Positions 1 through 8,715 of a stretch of 17,785 nt of DNA are shown in pieces. Numbering within the stretch: the first letter of the stretch is position 1; every line of letters starts with the position of its first letter. A model generated the notes under the pieces. That model was not told where the DNA came from, ran no database searches, and saw nothing but the letters and a program-made list of their open reading frames with translations. The translations under genes were made by a program, and so were the position numbers. Where the stretch lies: positions 1 to 17,785 of the forward strand of contig DOYA01000055.1 in assembly GCA_003518755.1 (NCBI GenBank), in the 5' to 3' direction. The stretch comes from Clostridiales bacterium (GTDB lineage: Bacteria > Bacillota > Clostridia > TANB77 > CAG-508).

Positions 1-13
1 GTCTGAGTGAAAG

Positions 14-58
14 AGGCTCATTTTATTGAATTAGGATTTCTTTAATGTGTATTGAGCC
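14..58. repeat. Imperfect hairpin at the left edge
   Basis: GGCTCA at 14-19 pairs with TGAGCC at 53-58, and ATTGAA inside the first arm can pair with TTTAAT near the second. It may be the terminator or 3' end of a gene lying outside the window; one frame is open from base 3 to a TGA at 27-29, too short to identify. Between 59 and 136 there is only AT-rich DNA, with a TATAAT at 113-118 that lacks a good -35 partner. Confidence 0.3.
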
Positions 59-136
59 GAGATTTTTCGAAAAATATTTATATAGTTACTATTGTAGATT
101 AAACTATACTATTATAATTCTAGAATAAGTGTCTAA

Positions 137-165
137 TTGACATTAATATAAATATATTATATAAT
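137..165 (+). promoter_or_regulatory. Consensus sigma-A promoter of the ABC exporter operon
   Basis: TTGACA at 137-142 and TATAAT at 160-165 are separated by exactly 17 bases, a full match to the vegetative consensus. Transcription would start near 172, leaving a leader of about 24 bases that holds the ribosome binding site AGAAAGGA before the ATG at 196. A perfect promoter suggests strong, largely unregulated initiation. Confidence 0.85.
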
Positions 166-195
166 GCGGTTTATGTTAGAGAAAGGACCAAATCA

Positions 196-1948
196 ATGAT
201 AAAATTACTAAAAAATTTAAGTAAAAAAGATATAATAATTATATTTATTTGTTTTATATTAATAGCAGCTCAAGTCTGGCTTGAATTAAAGATGCCAGAT
301 TATATGTCTCAAATTACTAGATTAGTTCAAACAGAAGGAAGTAGTTTTCAAGATATCCTAATAAATGGTGGATTTATGGTGCTATGTGCTATTCGGAAGT
401 TTGATTTCTGCAATTGTTGTAGGATATTTAGCATCTAGAGTTTCAGCAACACTATCTATGAATATTAGAAAAAAACTATTTACAAAAGTGCAAAATCTTG
501 CAATGAATGAAATAAAACAACTTTCTACAAGTAGCTTAATTACAAGAACTACAAATGACATCACACAAATTCAAATGCTTATGGCAATGGGCTTACAATT
601 AATTATAAAATCACCTATAATGGCAATCTGGGCTATCAGAAAAATTCTTACAAAAAATTGGCAATGGAGTGCTTTAGTTGGTGGAGGAGTTATTGTATTA
701 TTAACGGTTATTGCTATTTTAATGAAAATTGTAATACCTAAATTTAAAATTGTACAAAAACTCACAGATAAGATTAATTCAGTAACTCGTGAGAACCTTA
801 CAGGAATAAGAGTAGTAAGAGCTTTTAATGCAGAAAATTATCAAGAAAATAAATTTGAAGATACAAATACAAAACTAACTAATCAACAATTATTTAATCA
901 AAAAATGTTTTCAATAATGCAACCAATGATGCACTTAATTATGCATTCAATAACTCTTGGAATATACATAATTGGAGCATTTTTGATTTATAATGCACAA
1001 ATGGCAGATAAGTTAATTATTTTTAGTAATATGGTTGTATTTAGTTCATATTCAATGCAAGTAATAATGTCATTTTTAATGTTAGCATTTATATTTTTAA
1101 TGTGGCCAAGAGCTGAAGTATCTGCAAATCGTATAAATGAAGTTCTAGATACCGAAATTACTATAAAAGATGGAAAACAAGAAAAAGGTATAGATGGATT
1201 GACTGGAGAAATTGAATTTAAAAATGTTTCTTTCAAATATCCAGATGGAGAAGAATATGTTTTAAAAGATATATCATTTAAAGCTAAAAAAGGAAAAACA
1301 ATTGCATTTATAGGATCAACTGGTTCTGGAAAGTCTACAATTATAAATCTAATTCCTAGATTTTATGATGTTACAAGTGGAGAAATATTTGTTGATGGAG
1401 TAAATGTAAAAGATTATAAACAAAGTTCATTACATAATAAGATAGGTTATGTATCACAAAAAGCAGTTATTTTTAATGGTACAGTAAATGAGAATGTATC
1501 ATATGGAGAAGAGAAAATTGATGATAACCAAATAAAAAAAGCAATTGAAGTTGCACAAGCAAAAGACTTTGTTGAAGGTATGGAAAATGGATATGATGCA
1601 GATTTAGCAGCTGGAGGAACCAATATTTCAGGAGGACAAAAACAAAGAATTTCGATTGCAAGAGCAATTGCAAGAAATCCTGAAATTTATATTTTTGATG
1701 ATAGCTTCTCTGCATTAGATTATAAAACAGATTTAGCATTAAGAAGAGAGTTAAACAAATATACAAAAGATGCTACTATTCTAATTGTAGCACAAAGAAT
1801 AGGAACAATAATGAATGCCGACAAAATTCTAGTATTAGATGAAGGAAAAATTGTAGGGCAAGGAAAACATAAAGAACTATTAGAAAATTGTGAAGTTTAT
1901 AAGCAAATTGCGTTATCACAACTTTCTGAAAGCGAACTTGCAAGCTGA
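196..1948 (+). CDS. Heterodimeric ABC exporter, first subunit (degenerate-site half); needs a +1 frameshift at codon 67
   Basis: Half-size ABC exporter of the LmrC/YheI/TM287 type: an N-terminal transmembrane domain and a C-terminal ATPase, 583 residues once the frame is joined, a normal family length. Walker A lies near residues 373-381 (GSTGSGKST) and the signature ISGGQ near 477-481. The residue after Walker B is Asp502 instead of the catalytic Glu, and the switch histidine is Gln533 (VAQR). Those changes mark the non-catalytic subunit of an asymmetric heterodimer; the partner is the next gene. The frame from ATG 196 stops at 438. The rest of the protein continues one base later from the in-frame CGG at 394-396, giving AIGSLISAIVVG if one base is skipped. 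Unshifted translation yields an 80-residue fragment. Substrate unknown; drugs or peptides are usual for the family. Confidence 0.9.
394..397 (+). other. In-frame CGGA frameshift site 1 (ABC subunit)
   Basis: The zero frame reads GCT ATT CGG AAG and reaches a stop at 436-438. The conserved transporter sequence continues as GGA AGT TTG ATT, so one base must be skipped at the CGG. Of the in-frame CGG triplets found in this window it is the first of three, and all three coincide with a frame break. Confidence 0.8.
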
Positions 1949-1963
1949 AAAAAGAAAAAAGAG

Positions 1964-2029
1964 AAAAAAGGGGACGGAGAAAATTTTTCAATTTCTCCGA
2001 AATGAAAAATTTTCTCCGTCCCCTTTTTT
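1964..2029. repeat. REP-like palindrome 1 (GGGGACGGAG core)
   Basis: The arms 1964-1990 and 2003-2029 pair almost perfectly for about 27 bp around a 12-base loop. Both arms carry GGGGACGGAG or its complement, and the 3' arm ends in six T. It lies in the 99-base gap between the two exporter genes. It could act as a partial terminator that lowers expression of the second subunit, but its close resemblance to the element at 9409 points to a dispersed repeat family. Confidence 0.85.
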
Positions 2030-2047
2030 CTGAAAGGAAAATCAATT

Positions 2048-3850
2048 ATGCCAGGACCAATGCGAAGAAGAAATCAAAATCCAAATGACAAAGCTAAAGA
2101 TTTCAAAGGTGCTATTTTGAGATTATATAAAGAATTAAATAAATATAAATTAGCAGTAGTTATTGCTTTAATTCTTGCAATTCTTGGTGCAATAATAGGA
2201 ATAAAAGCACCTAACATATTGTCAAATTTAACAGATGAAATATCTAAAGGTTTGATGGGTCAAATGAATATCTCAGAAGTAAAAAAGATTGCAATAATAC
2301 TTGGAATAATGTATGTGGCTAATGCTTTGTTTATATTTGTTCAAAATATACTTATGGCAGATGTCTCTAATAAATTTGCAAAAGATTTAAGAACATCAAT
2401 ATCAGAAAAAATAAACAGATTACCATTAAGATATTATGATTTACACTCAAAAGGAGATATTCTATCAAGAGTTACAAATGATGTAGACACAATTGCACAA
2501 ACTATGAATCAATCGTTAGCAACACTTGTTACATCAATAACATTATTTTTTGGAACTATTATTATGATGTTTTATACAAATTGGATAATGGCTATTACTG
2601 CTATTTTAGCTAGTGTAATAGGATTTGTTTTGATGTTTATTATTTTAGGAAGATCTCAAAAATATTTTAGTGCAAGGCAGATAGAACTTGGAAAACTAAA
2701 TGGACATATAGAAGAAATATATTCAAGTTTAAATGTTGTTAAAGTTTATAATGGAGAAAAACAAGCAAATGAAAAGTTTGACAAATTAAATAAAAGTGTT
2801 TATGATGCAAATCTAAAAAGTCAATTTTTATCAGGACTTATGCAACCAATAATGAATTTTATTGGAAACTTTGGCTATGTTGCAGTATGTATTGTTGGAG
2901 CCATTCTTACAATGAATAATATCATTTCTTTTGGAGTAATTGTTGCATTTATGATTTATGTAAGATTATTTACAAACCCATTATCACAATTAGCCCAAAG
3001 TTTAACATCACTTCAATCAACAGCAGCTGCTTCTGAAAGAGTCTTTGAATTTGTTGATGAAAAAGAAATGGCAGATGAATCATCATTTACAAAAAAACTT
3101 GAAAAAGAAAAAGTTCAAGGAAAGATTGAATTTAAAAATGTTGTTTTCCAATATGACAATAATGACAAACCAACAATTAAAAACTTTAGTATGATTGCTA
3201 ATCCGGGAGAAAAGGTTGCAATTGTTGGGCCTACAGGAGCTGGAAAAACTACACTTGTAAATTTGCTTATGAAGTTTTATGATATAGATTCTGGAGATAT
3301 AAGAATTGATGATGTTTCAACAAAAGAGTTAACAAGAGAAAATATTCATGATTTATTTACTATGGTTCTTCAAGATACATGGTTATTTGATGGAACAATA
3401 AAAGAAAATATAGTATATAATAATGAAAATATTACAGATGAACAGGTAATTGAAGTTTGTAAAACAGTAGGTTTAGATCATTTTATAAGAACTCTACCTA
3501 ATGGTTATGATGCGATATTGTCAGAAAATGAAAGTGTATCAGCAGGGCAAAAACAGCTCTTAACAATAGCAAGAGGAATACTTCAAAATGCACCATTTTT
3601 AATATTAGATGAAGCTACTTCAAATGTTGATACAAGAACAGAAGAGCTTGTGCAAAAAGCGATGGATAAACTAACAAAAGGAAAAACTTCATTTATAATT
3701 GCACATAGGTTGTCTACGATAAAAAATGCAGATTTAATTTTAGTTATTGATAATGGAAATATTGTAGAACAAGGAAATCATGAACAATTAATGGCAAAAC
3801 AAGGAGTATATGCGGAGCTATATAATTCTCAATTTGAAATGACTAATTAG
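2048..3850 (+). CDS. Heterodimeric ABC exporter, second subunit (catalytic half)
   Basis: A 600-residue half-transporter with an exporter transmembrane domain (roughly residues 30-330) and a complete ATPase domain. Walker A is at about 394-402 (GPTGAGKTT), the Walker B catalytic glutamate is Glu522 (LILDEATS) and the switch histidine is His553 (IIAHRLST). The signature is SAGQ (498-501) rather than SGGQ. In TM287/288-type heterodimers the altered signature of the catalytic subunit faces the altered Walker B of its partner, and exactly that pairing is seen here. ATG 2048 is preceded by GAAAGGA. The exporter pair probably forms one transcript from the promoter at 137 to the terminator at 3889, interrupted by palindrome 1. 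No in-frame CGG is present and the gene is intact. Confidence 0.93.
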   Translation: MPGPMRRRNQNPNDKAKDFKGAILRLYKELNKYKLAVVIALILAILGAIIGIKAPNILSNLTDEISKGLMGQMNISEVKKIAIILGIMYVANALFIFVQNILMADVSNKFAKDLRTSISEKINRLPLRYYDLHSKGDILSRVTNDVDTIAQTMNQSLATLVTSITLFFGTIIMMFYTNWIMAITAILASVIGFVLMFIILGRSQKYFSARQIELGKLNGHIEEIYSSLNVVKVYNGEKQANEKFDKLNKSVYDANLKSQFLSGLMQPIMNFIGNFGYVAVCIVGAILTMNNIISFGVIVAFMIYVRLFTNPLSQLAQSLTSLQSTAAASERVFEFVDEKEMADESSFTKKLEKEKVQGKIEFKNVVFQYDNNDKPTIKNFSMIANPGEKVAIVGPTGAGKTTLVNLLMKFYDIDSGDIRIDDVSTKELTRENIHDLFTMVLQDTWLFDGTIKENIVYNNENITDEQVIEVCKTVGLDHFIRTLPNGYDAILSENESVSAGQKQLLTIARGILQNAPFLILDEATSNVDTRTEELVQKAMDKLTKGKTSFIIAHRLSTIKNADLILVIDNGNIVEQGNHEQLMAKQGVYAELYNSQFEMTN

Positions 3851-3888
3851 TTAATAACATATAGAGACTCTCGTCTATTTATTAAGAT

Positions 3889-3918
3889 AAAAATCAGGTA
3901 TTCTCTTGATTTTTTTTT
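3889..3918 (+). terminator. Rho-independent terminator after the exporter genes
   Basis: AAAAATCA at 3889-3896 pairs with TGATTTTT at 3907-3914, and the T-run continues to about 3918. It lies 38 bases after the stop of the second ABC gene. Its 3' arm is also used by the next promoter. Confidence 0.7.
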
Positions 3919-3934
3919 ACCTATAGAATATAAT
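3906..3934 (+). promoter_or_regulatory. Sigma-A promoter for the ruvA-tgt gene string
   Basis: TTGATT at 3906-3911 and TATAAT at 3929-3934 are 17 bases apart. The -35 box lies inside the 3' arm and T-run of the preceding terminator, so terminator and promoter are nested. The leader runs to the ATG at 3978, with AAGAAAGGA as ribosome binding site. Confidence 0.7.
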
Positions 3935-3977
3935 AGAAACGTAAAAAAATGACTTTCAAAGAAGAAAGGAATTCGAT

Positions 3978-4253
3978 ATGGATAAAAATATAAAAGAACT
4001 AATGCAAATAAGTGTAATAAGTGAAAATACAGAATTAAGTAATTTGATAAAAGACATAATACCAACAAAAGAGCAAAGATTTACAAATTTAGAGCTAGAG
4101 GCAGATAAAAAACAAGAATTCAGCCTTGTAGTTTATAAAAAGGTAAATCCATTAGTGTCATTTATTCGTTCAATTAAATTTACATTTGAAAAAATTAGAA
4201 TTATGAAACACTCAAAAGAATTTGATTTGGCAAAAAATCAAAATAAGTATTAA
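3978..4253 (+). CDS. Hypothetical 91-residue protein upstream of ruvA
   Basis: Not recognised. The product is 91 residues, rich in lysine and glutamate, with no clear membrane segment, no cysteine pairs and no signal peptide. The N-terminal half looks helical and acidic (MDKNIKELMQ onward), and the C-terminal part is basic (about residues 55-91). It has a good ribosome binding site (AAGAAAGGA), a well-formed promoter in front, and typical codon use, so it is probably translated. It ends 43 bases before the ruvA start and is probably co-transcribed with it. A link to DNA repair is only suggested by position. Confidence 0.65.
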   Translation: MDKNIKELMQISVISENTELSNLIKDIIPTKEQRFTNLELEADKKQEFSLVVYKKVNPLVSFIRSIKFTFEKIRIMKHSKEFDLAKNQNKY

Positions 4254-4296
4254 TAGGCAAGTATATATCTTAAAGAGTAGTGAGGTGAAAAGTGAG

Positions 4297-4914
4297 ATGC
4301 TAGCATACATAAAAGGTGAACTTGCAGTTAAAGCAAGAGGATATGTTGTAATTGATGTTGATGGACTTGGGTACAAAGTTTTTATGTCAGATTTAGCTAT
4401 GGAAAATATTGGAAATATAGGAGAGATAGTAAAAGTCCATACATATTATAGAGTAATGGAAGATGATATTAGTATTTTTGGATTTAACACAAGTGAAGAA
4501 TTAAGGCTTTTTGAGCTACTAATATCAGTAAGTGGAGTAGGAGCAAAAACAGCAATCACAATGCTTGGAACAATAAAACCAGAAGATTTTGCAATTGCGA
4601 TTATTTCAAATGATATAAATACATTAAAAAAATTACCTGGAATTGGAGCCAAAACTGCTCAAAGAATTGTTTTAGAGTTAAAAGATAAACTAAAAAAAGA
4701 AAAGCAAATCGAAGAATTATCAACTGCAGTTGATAACACAAATTCTATAAAAAATGTAATTGAAAAAGACCAAAAATTAGAAGAAGCATTTACTGCTCTT
4801 CAGGTTCTTGGATATAGCACAAAAGATATTGAAAAAGTGATGGAGAAGATTGATAAAAACTTAAGTTTAGAAGAGATTATACGAAATGGGATAAAAGAAT
4901 TATCTAAAAAATGA
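4297..4914 (+). CDS. ruvA: Holliday junction branch migration protein RuvA
   Basis: RuvA binds four-way DNA junctions and loads the RuvB motor for branch migration in recombination and repair. The 205-residue product starts MLAYIKGEL, the usual RuvA N-terminus. An OB-fold domain spans about residues 1-63. Two helix-hairpin-helix motifs follow near 74-90 (SVSGVGAKTA) and 109-126 (KLPGIGAKTAQRIV). A flexible acidic linker leads to the C-terminal RuvB-binding three-helix domain (about 155-205). The start is ATG 4297, because GAGGTG lies just upstream and the longer open frame from 4222 adds only non-conserved residues. The usual partner ruvB does not follow; the next gene is tgt, so ruvB must be elsewhere. 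Confidence 0.95.
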   Translation: MLAYIKGELAVKARGYVVIDVDGLGYKVFMSDLAMENIGNIGEIVKVHTYYRVMEDDISIFGFNTSEELRLFELLISVSGVGAKTAITMLGTIKPEDFAIAIISNDINTLKKLPGIGAKTAQRIVLELKDKLKKEKQIEELSTAVDNTNSIKNVIEKDQKLEEAFTALQVLGYSTKDIEKVMEKIDKNLSLEEIIRNGIKELSKK

Positions 4915-4975
4915 AGTAGAAAGTGAAAAATGAGAAATTCCACCTCCCACATCTCACCTCAAAGCATCTTAAATG
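4915..4975. repeat. Degenerate GTGAG/CTCAC-type segment between ruvA and tgt
   Basis: Just after the ruvA stop, AAGTGAAAAATGAGAAA is followed by CCACCTCCCACATCTCACC, a loose inverted arrangement of the GTGAGATG/GTGAGAAG words also seen at 4281-4299 and at 11821-11880. It may be a weak terminator or the remnant of a dispersed repeat. No gene is seen between 4915 and 5027. Confidence 0.35.
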
Positions 4976-5027
4976 AAAATCAATTAAGTAATAAAAATTC
5001 AACTATAAAAAAACAGAAAGGAGCATT

Positions 5028-6152
5028 ATGCCAGCAATAACATATGAACTTTTACATATTGATAAAAATTCAGGGGCAAGAAGAGGAGTGGTTCATACTC
5101 CACATGGAGATATTCAAACACCAATCTTTATGCCAGTGGGAACATTAGCAACAGTTAAATCAATGTCTCCTGAAGAATTAAAAAATGATGTAAAAGCACA
5201 AATAATACTTTCAAATACATATCATTTATATTTAAGACCAGGTCATGATATAGTAAAAGAAGCAGGAGGACTTCATAAATTTATGAATTGGGACAAACCA
5301 ATTTTAACAGATTGTGGTGGGTTTCAGGTGTTTTCCTTAAGTAAACTTAGAAAAATTACTGAAGATGGAGTTTTATTTAATTCTCATTTAGATGGAAGTA
5401 AGCATATGTTTACACCGGAAAAAGTAATTGAAATTGAAGAAGCGCTTGGAGCAGACATAATAATGAGTTTTGATGAATGTTGCGAATATCCATCAACTTA
5501 TGAATATACAAAACAATCTATGGAAAGAACTACTAGATGGGCAAAAAGATGTAAGGAGGCTCATACAAGAGAAGATCAAGGTTTATTTGGAATTATTCAA
5601 GGTGGGTTTTATAAAGATTTAAGAGAAAAATCAGCAAAAGATTTAATTGATTTGGACTTTCCAGGATATGCGATTGGTGGAATAAGTGTTGGAGAACCAA
5701 AAGAAGAATTTTTGGATATTTTAAGATATACAACACCTCTTATGCCAGAGAATAAGCCAAGATACTTAATGGGAGTAGGAAGCCCAGATTATTTAATAGA
5801 AGCATCACTTGCAGGAATAGATATGTGTGATTGTGTGTTACCTACAAGACTTGCACGACATGGAACTGCAATGACTTCAAAAGGAAAACTTGTTATTAGA
5901 AATAATGAGTATGCTAGAGACTGGAACCATTTAGATGATGAATGTGATTGCTATACATGTAAAAACTATACAAGAGCTTATTTAAGACATTTGATTAAAA
6001 CTAATGAAATTTTAGGAATGAGATTAATTTCACTACATAATTTAAGATTTTTAACTAGGCTGATGGAACAAGTTAGAACAGAAATTGAGAAGGATAGTTT
6101 ATTACAATTTAGAGATGAATTTTATAAAAAATATGGATATATTAGTTTATAA
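5028..6152 (+). CDS. tgt: Queuine tRNA-guanine transglycosylase
   Basis: Exchanges guanine-34 in the anticodon of GUN tRNAs (Asp, Asn, His, Tyr) for the queuosine precursor base. The 374-residue length is normal for the bacterial enzyme. DCGGFQVFSL (Asp95) forms part of the base-binding site, Asp268 in MCDCVLPTR matches the nucleophile, and Cys306, Cys308, Cys311 and His337 form the zinc site. The ATG at 5028 is preceded by AAAGGAG. The usual neighbours queA and yajC are absent; instead tgt is followed after 11 bases by a WG-repeat membrane protein, with a ribosome binding site right at its own stop codon. Context with a methyltransferase and a pseudouridine synthase downstream gives the string an RNA-modification flavour. 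Confidence 0.97.
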   Translation: MPAITYELLHIDKNSGARRGVVHTPHGDIQTPIFMPVGTLATVKSMSPEELKNDVKAQIILSNTYHLYLRPGHDIVKEAGGLHKFMNWDKPILTDCGGFQVFSLSKLRKITEDGVLFNSHLDGSKHMFTPEKVIEIEEALGADIIMSFDECCEYPSTYEYTKQSMERTTRWAKRCKEAHTREDQGLFGIIQGGFYKDLREKSAKDLIDLDFPGYAIGGISVGEPKEEFLDILRYTTPLMPENKPRYLMGVGSPDYLIEASLAGIDMCDCVLPTRLARHGTAMTSKGKLVIRNNEYARDWNHLDDECDCYTCKNYTRAYLRHLIKTNEILGMRLISLHNLRFLTRLMEQVRTEIEKDSLLQFRDEFYKKYGYISL

Positions 6153-6163
6153 AGGAGTTTAAG

Positions 6164-7573
6164 ATGAATATTGGTTATGATGAAATAGAAGAAAAAAAAA
6201 TGAAAACTAATAAAATAAAAAAAATAATAATTGTTTCAATAATTATACTATCAGTTTTAGCTGTTTTATTAGTAGCATTAATTGTTTATAAAGAAGAAAA
6301 TCCTACATATATTACAACATATATTGATGATGTTAAAGTTCAGGATTTTGATAAAATTATAGATATACAAACTGATGAAAATGGTAAGATTCAGTTTTAT
6401 ATACCTATTAGAAAGTTTTCTGCATATTTAAATAAAGTAAATACAGATTTTAAGTACGAAGATTTTGATGGAGAGTATGATATAAAAACTGAAAATCCAG
6501 ATTCTTGTCATATATTTAGAGAGGGAAAAGAAGTATCAGTTTATACCAAAGGATCGAAGATAATATATAAAAAGAATCTACAAACAAGAAACAGTGAATA
6601 TGAGGAATACACAATAGATAAAGATGTATTTATGAATAATGGTATATTATATGCATCTAAAGATGGTATTGAAAAAGGTTATAATGTTGTTATTAAATAT
6701 AATCAAGATAAGAAAACAATTATTATTAATACATTGGATTATTTAGCTAAACAGCAAGTTGAGAGTTTAAAAAAAGAAAAACATGGAAATTATGGAATTT
6801 TAGAATATCAAAGTAATGTACTAAATAATAATAAATCAATTTTTGAAGATGTATTAATAGTAAGATCCAATAATGGACAATATGGGCTTCTTTCGGGCAA
6901 TCATAAAACTCTGATTTTAGAACCTAAATATGATAAAATAAATTATTTTCCGGATTCTAAGACTTTTTCGGTTGAAAGTAATGGTAAAATTGGACTATTT
7001 GATAAAGAGGGAAAACAGAAAATTGGATTGATATATGATAGTATTGTATCAATGGGGAAAAATTCAAATTTGTATATTGTTAAAAGTAACAATCAATATG
7101 GAGTAGTAGATGCAAATAAAAGCGAAAGTGATAATACAATTATTTATCCACAATATGATCAGATAGGAATTGAAATAGGTAGTTTTGCTTATAATGGAGT
7201 AAAAAATGGTTATATTATACTTGATGAATTAATACCTGTTAAACAAGGAAAATTATGGGCATTATACAATAAAGAAGGAAAACAAATCTCAGATGGATTT
7301 AAATATACAAATATAGGATGTAGCCGAGTTAAAAGTGGAAATAATATTAATGCAGTTTTACAAATTCCTGAGGTCAATGTAATTGCGGTAAGTGATCAAT
7401 CTAACAAATATGGTTTTATGGATATAAATGGAAATGATAATATAGTAGCTTTTGTATTAGATCAAGTATATATAAAAACGTTGAATGGACAAGATTCATA
7501 TTGGATGTCAATAATATCAAATGGGGAAGAAATAGAACGTAATGTTTTTGATTATTTGACACCAAAAAAATAG
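6164..7573 (+). CDS. Membrane-anchored WG-repeat protein
   Basis: A 469-residue protein of unknown function. A basic N-terminus is followed by one membrane helix at about residues 21-42 with no cleavage site evident, so the rest probably faces outward. Residues of about 50-195 resemble a surface stalk domain of the copper amine oxidase N-terminal type (FYIPIRKFSAYL, then a paired beta segment). From about 215 on there are several WG-type repeats: QYGLLSGNHKTLILEPKYDKI, KIGLFDKEGKQKIGLIYDSI, QYGVVDANKS with IIYPQYDQI, ALYNKEGKQI and KYGFMDINGND. WG repeats form a beta-propeller-like scaffold. The start is ATG 6164, as AAAGGAG lies 6 bases upstream; ATG 6200 is a weaker alternative. Probably co-transcribed with tgt. 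Confidence 0.8.
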   Translation: MNIGYDEIEEKKMKTNKIKKIIIVSIIILSVLAVLLVALIVYKEENPTYITTYIDDVKVQDFDKIIDIQTDENGKIQFYIPIRKFSAYLNKVNTDFKYEDFDGEYDIKTENPDSCHIFREGKEVSVYTKGSKIIYKKNLQTRNSEYEEYTIDKDVFMNNGILYASKDGIEKGYNVVIKYNQDKKTIIINTLDYLAKQQVESLKKEKHGNYGILEYQSNVLNNNKSIFEDVLIVRSNNGQYGLLSGNHKTLILEPKYDKINYFPDSKTFSVESNGKIGLFDKEGKQKIGLIYDSIVSMGKNSNLYIVKSNNQYGVVDANKSESDNTIIYPQYDQIGIEIGSFAYNGVKNGYIILDELIPVKQGKLWALYNKEGKQISDGFKYTNIGCSRVKSGNNINAVLQIPEVNVIAVSDQSNKYGFMDINGNDNIVAFVLDQVYIKTLNGQDSYWMSIISNGEEIERNVFDYLTPKK

Positions 7574-7622
7574 TTCTAAAAGAATAACTTCTTTCATATA
7601 TATTTAATAAGGGGGAATGTAT

Positions 7623-7832
7623 ATGAAAGAAGATTTTTTTAAAGTTGGATATTCTAAATATTTAAGTAAGAATAATCATGATGAGAAAAAAAGGACAAGC
7701 AGCATATTTGATAAATTGTTGAAAAAAAGATTTATTATTGCAACTAGCTCAATTATAATAATGTGTTCTTTTATTAATTTTTTTCTTATTTATAAGTTTG
7801 TTAGAATAATAGACATTAGTTATAGATATTAG
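7623..7832 (+). CDS. Small single-helix membrane protein, unknown function
   Basis: Not recognised. The product is 69 residues from ATG 7623, chosen because the run GGGGG at 7611-7615 is well spaced for it; an ATG at 7617 would be too close. The N-terminal half is polar and basic (EKKRTSS, KLLKKR) and is followed by one hydrophobic stretch of about 22 residues (IIATSSIIIMCSFINFFLIY). This predicts a positive-inside, single-pass protein. It sits between the WG-repeat membrane protein and a methyltransferase with short gaps, so it is probably in the same transcript and might partner the WG-repeat protein. Confidence 0.6.
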   Translation: MKEDFFKVGYSKYLSKNNHDEKKRTSSIFDKLLKKRFIIATSSIIIMCSFINFFLIYKFVRIIDISYRY

Positions 7833-7849
7833 AATAAAAGGAGAATTTA

Positions 7850-8713
7850 ATGATAGTAGCAAAAAATTGGACAGAGTATAAAATATTAGATATGGCAAAT
7901 GGACAAAAGTTAGAACAATGGGGTAATATTATCCTTTCAAGACCTGATCCACAAATAATTTGGAAGGAAAAGAGCTATCCTTCTATTTGGAAAAATGCAG
8001 ATGCTGTATATAGTAGGTCAAAAACAGGAGGAGGTAGCTGGAAATATAATAAAAAACTTCCAGAAAACTGGCAAATTAAATACAAAGATTTAATTTTTAA
8101 TATAAAACCAATGGGATTTAAACATACTGGATTGTTTCCAGAACAAGCTGTTAATTGGGATTGGATGATAGATAAAATAAAAAAGGCCAAAAGAGATATT
8201 AAAGTTTTAAATTTATTTGCATATACTGGTGGAGCAACAGTAGCATGTTTATATGCAGGAGCATCTGTTTGTCATGTGGATAGTTCAAAAGGAATGGTAT
8301 CATGGGCAAAAGAAAACGTACAAAGTTCGGGTTGGGCAGATAAAAAAGTTAGATATATAGTAGATGATGTAAATAAATTTGTTGCAAGAGAAATTAGAAG
8401 AGGAAACAAATATGATGCAATTATAATGGATCCACCATCTTATGGAAGAGGAGCAAATGGAGAAGTTTGGCAATTTGAGAATAATATTTATGATTTAGTA
8501 GAATTATGCAAGCAAGTATTATCTGATAATCCACTTTTTTTCCTAATAAATTCATATACTACTGGGATATCAAATTCAGTTTTAGCAAATATATTAAATT
8601 TAACAATAGAAAAAAAATATAAAGGACAAGTTAGTTCTGGAGAAGTTGGTTTGCCTATGGAAAATTCAGAGTTAGTATTACCATGTGGTATTTATGGAAG
8701 ATGGGAGCTTTGA
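7850..8713 (+). CDS. Class I SAM-dependent methyltransferase (RlmI-like)
   Basis: A 287-residue protein of the RlmI/RlmK-like class I SAM methyltransferase family. Motif I is NLFAYTGGATVA (about 121-132), the acidic residue of motif II lies in CHVDSSKGMV (about 141-150), and motif IV is DPPSYGRG (Asp194 onward). The DPPSYGRG form is typical of C5-cytosine or guanine 23S rRNA methyltransferases related to RlmI and RlmL, but the exact target nucleotide cannot be read from sequence. The N-terminal part (1-110) is the specific substrate region seen in clostridial homologues. AAAAGGAG precedes the ATG. It ends 2 bases before the pseudouridine synthase start, so the two are translationally coupled. 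Confidence 0.88.
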   Translation: MIVAKNWTEYKILDMANGQKLEQWGNIILSRPDPQIIWKEKSYPSIWKNADAVYSRSKTGGGSWKYNKKLPENWQIKYKDLIFNIKPMGFKHTGLFPEQAVNWDWMIDKIKKAKRDIKVLNLFAYTGGATVACLYAGASVCHVDSSKGMVSWAKENVQSSGWADKKVRYIVDDVNKFVAREIRRGNKYDAIIMDPPSYGRGANGEVWQFENNIYDLVELCKQVLSDNPLFFLINSYTTGISNSVLANILNLTIEKKYKGQVSSGEVGLPMENSELVLPCGIYGRWEL

Positions 8714-8715
8714 AA

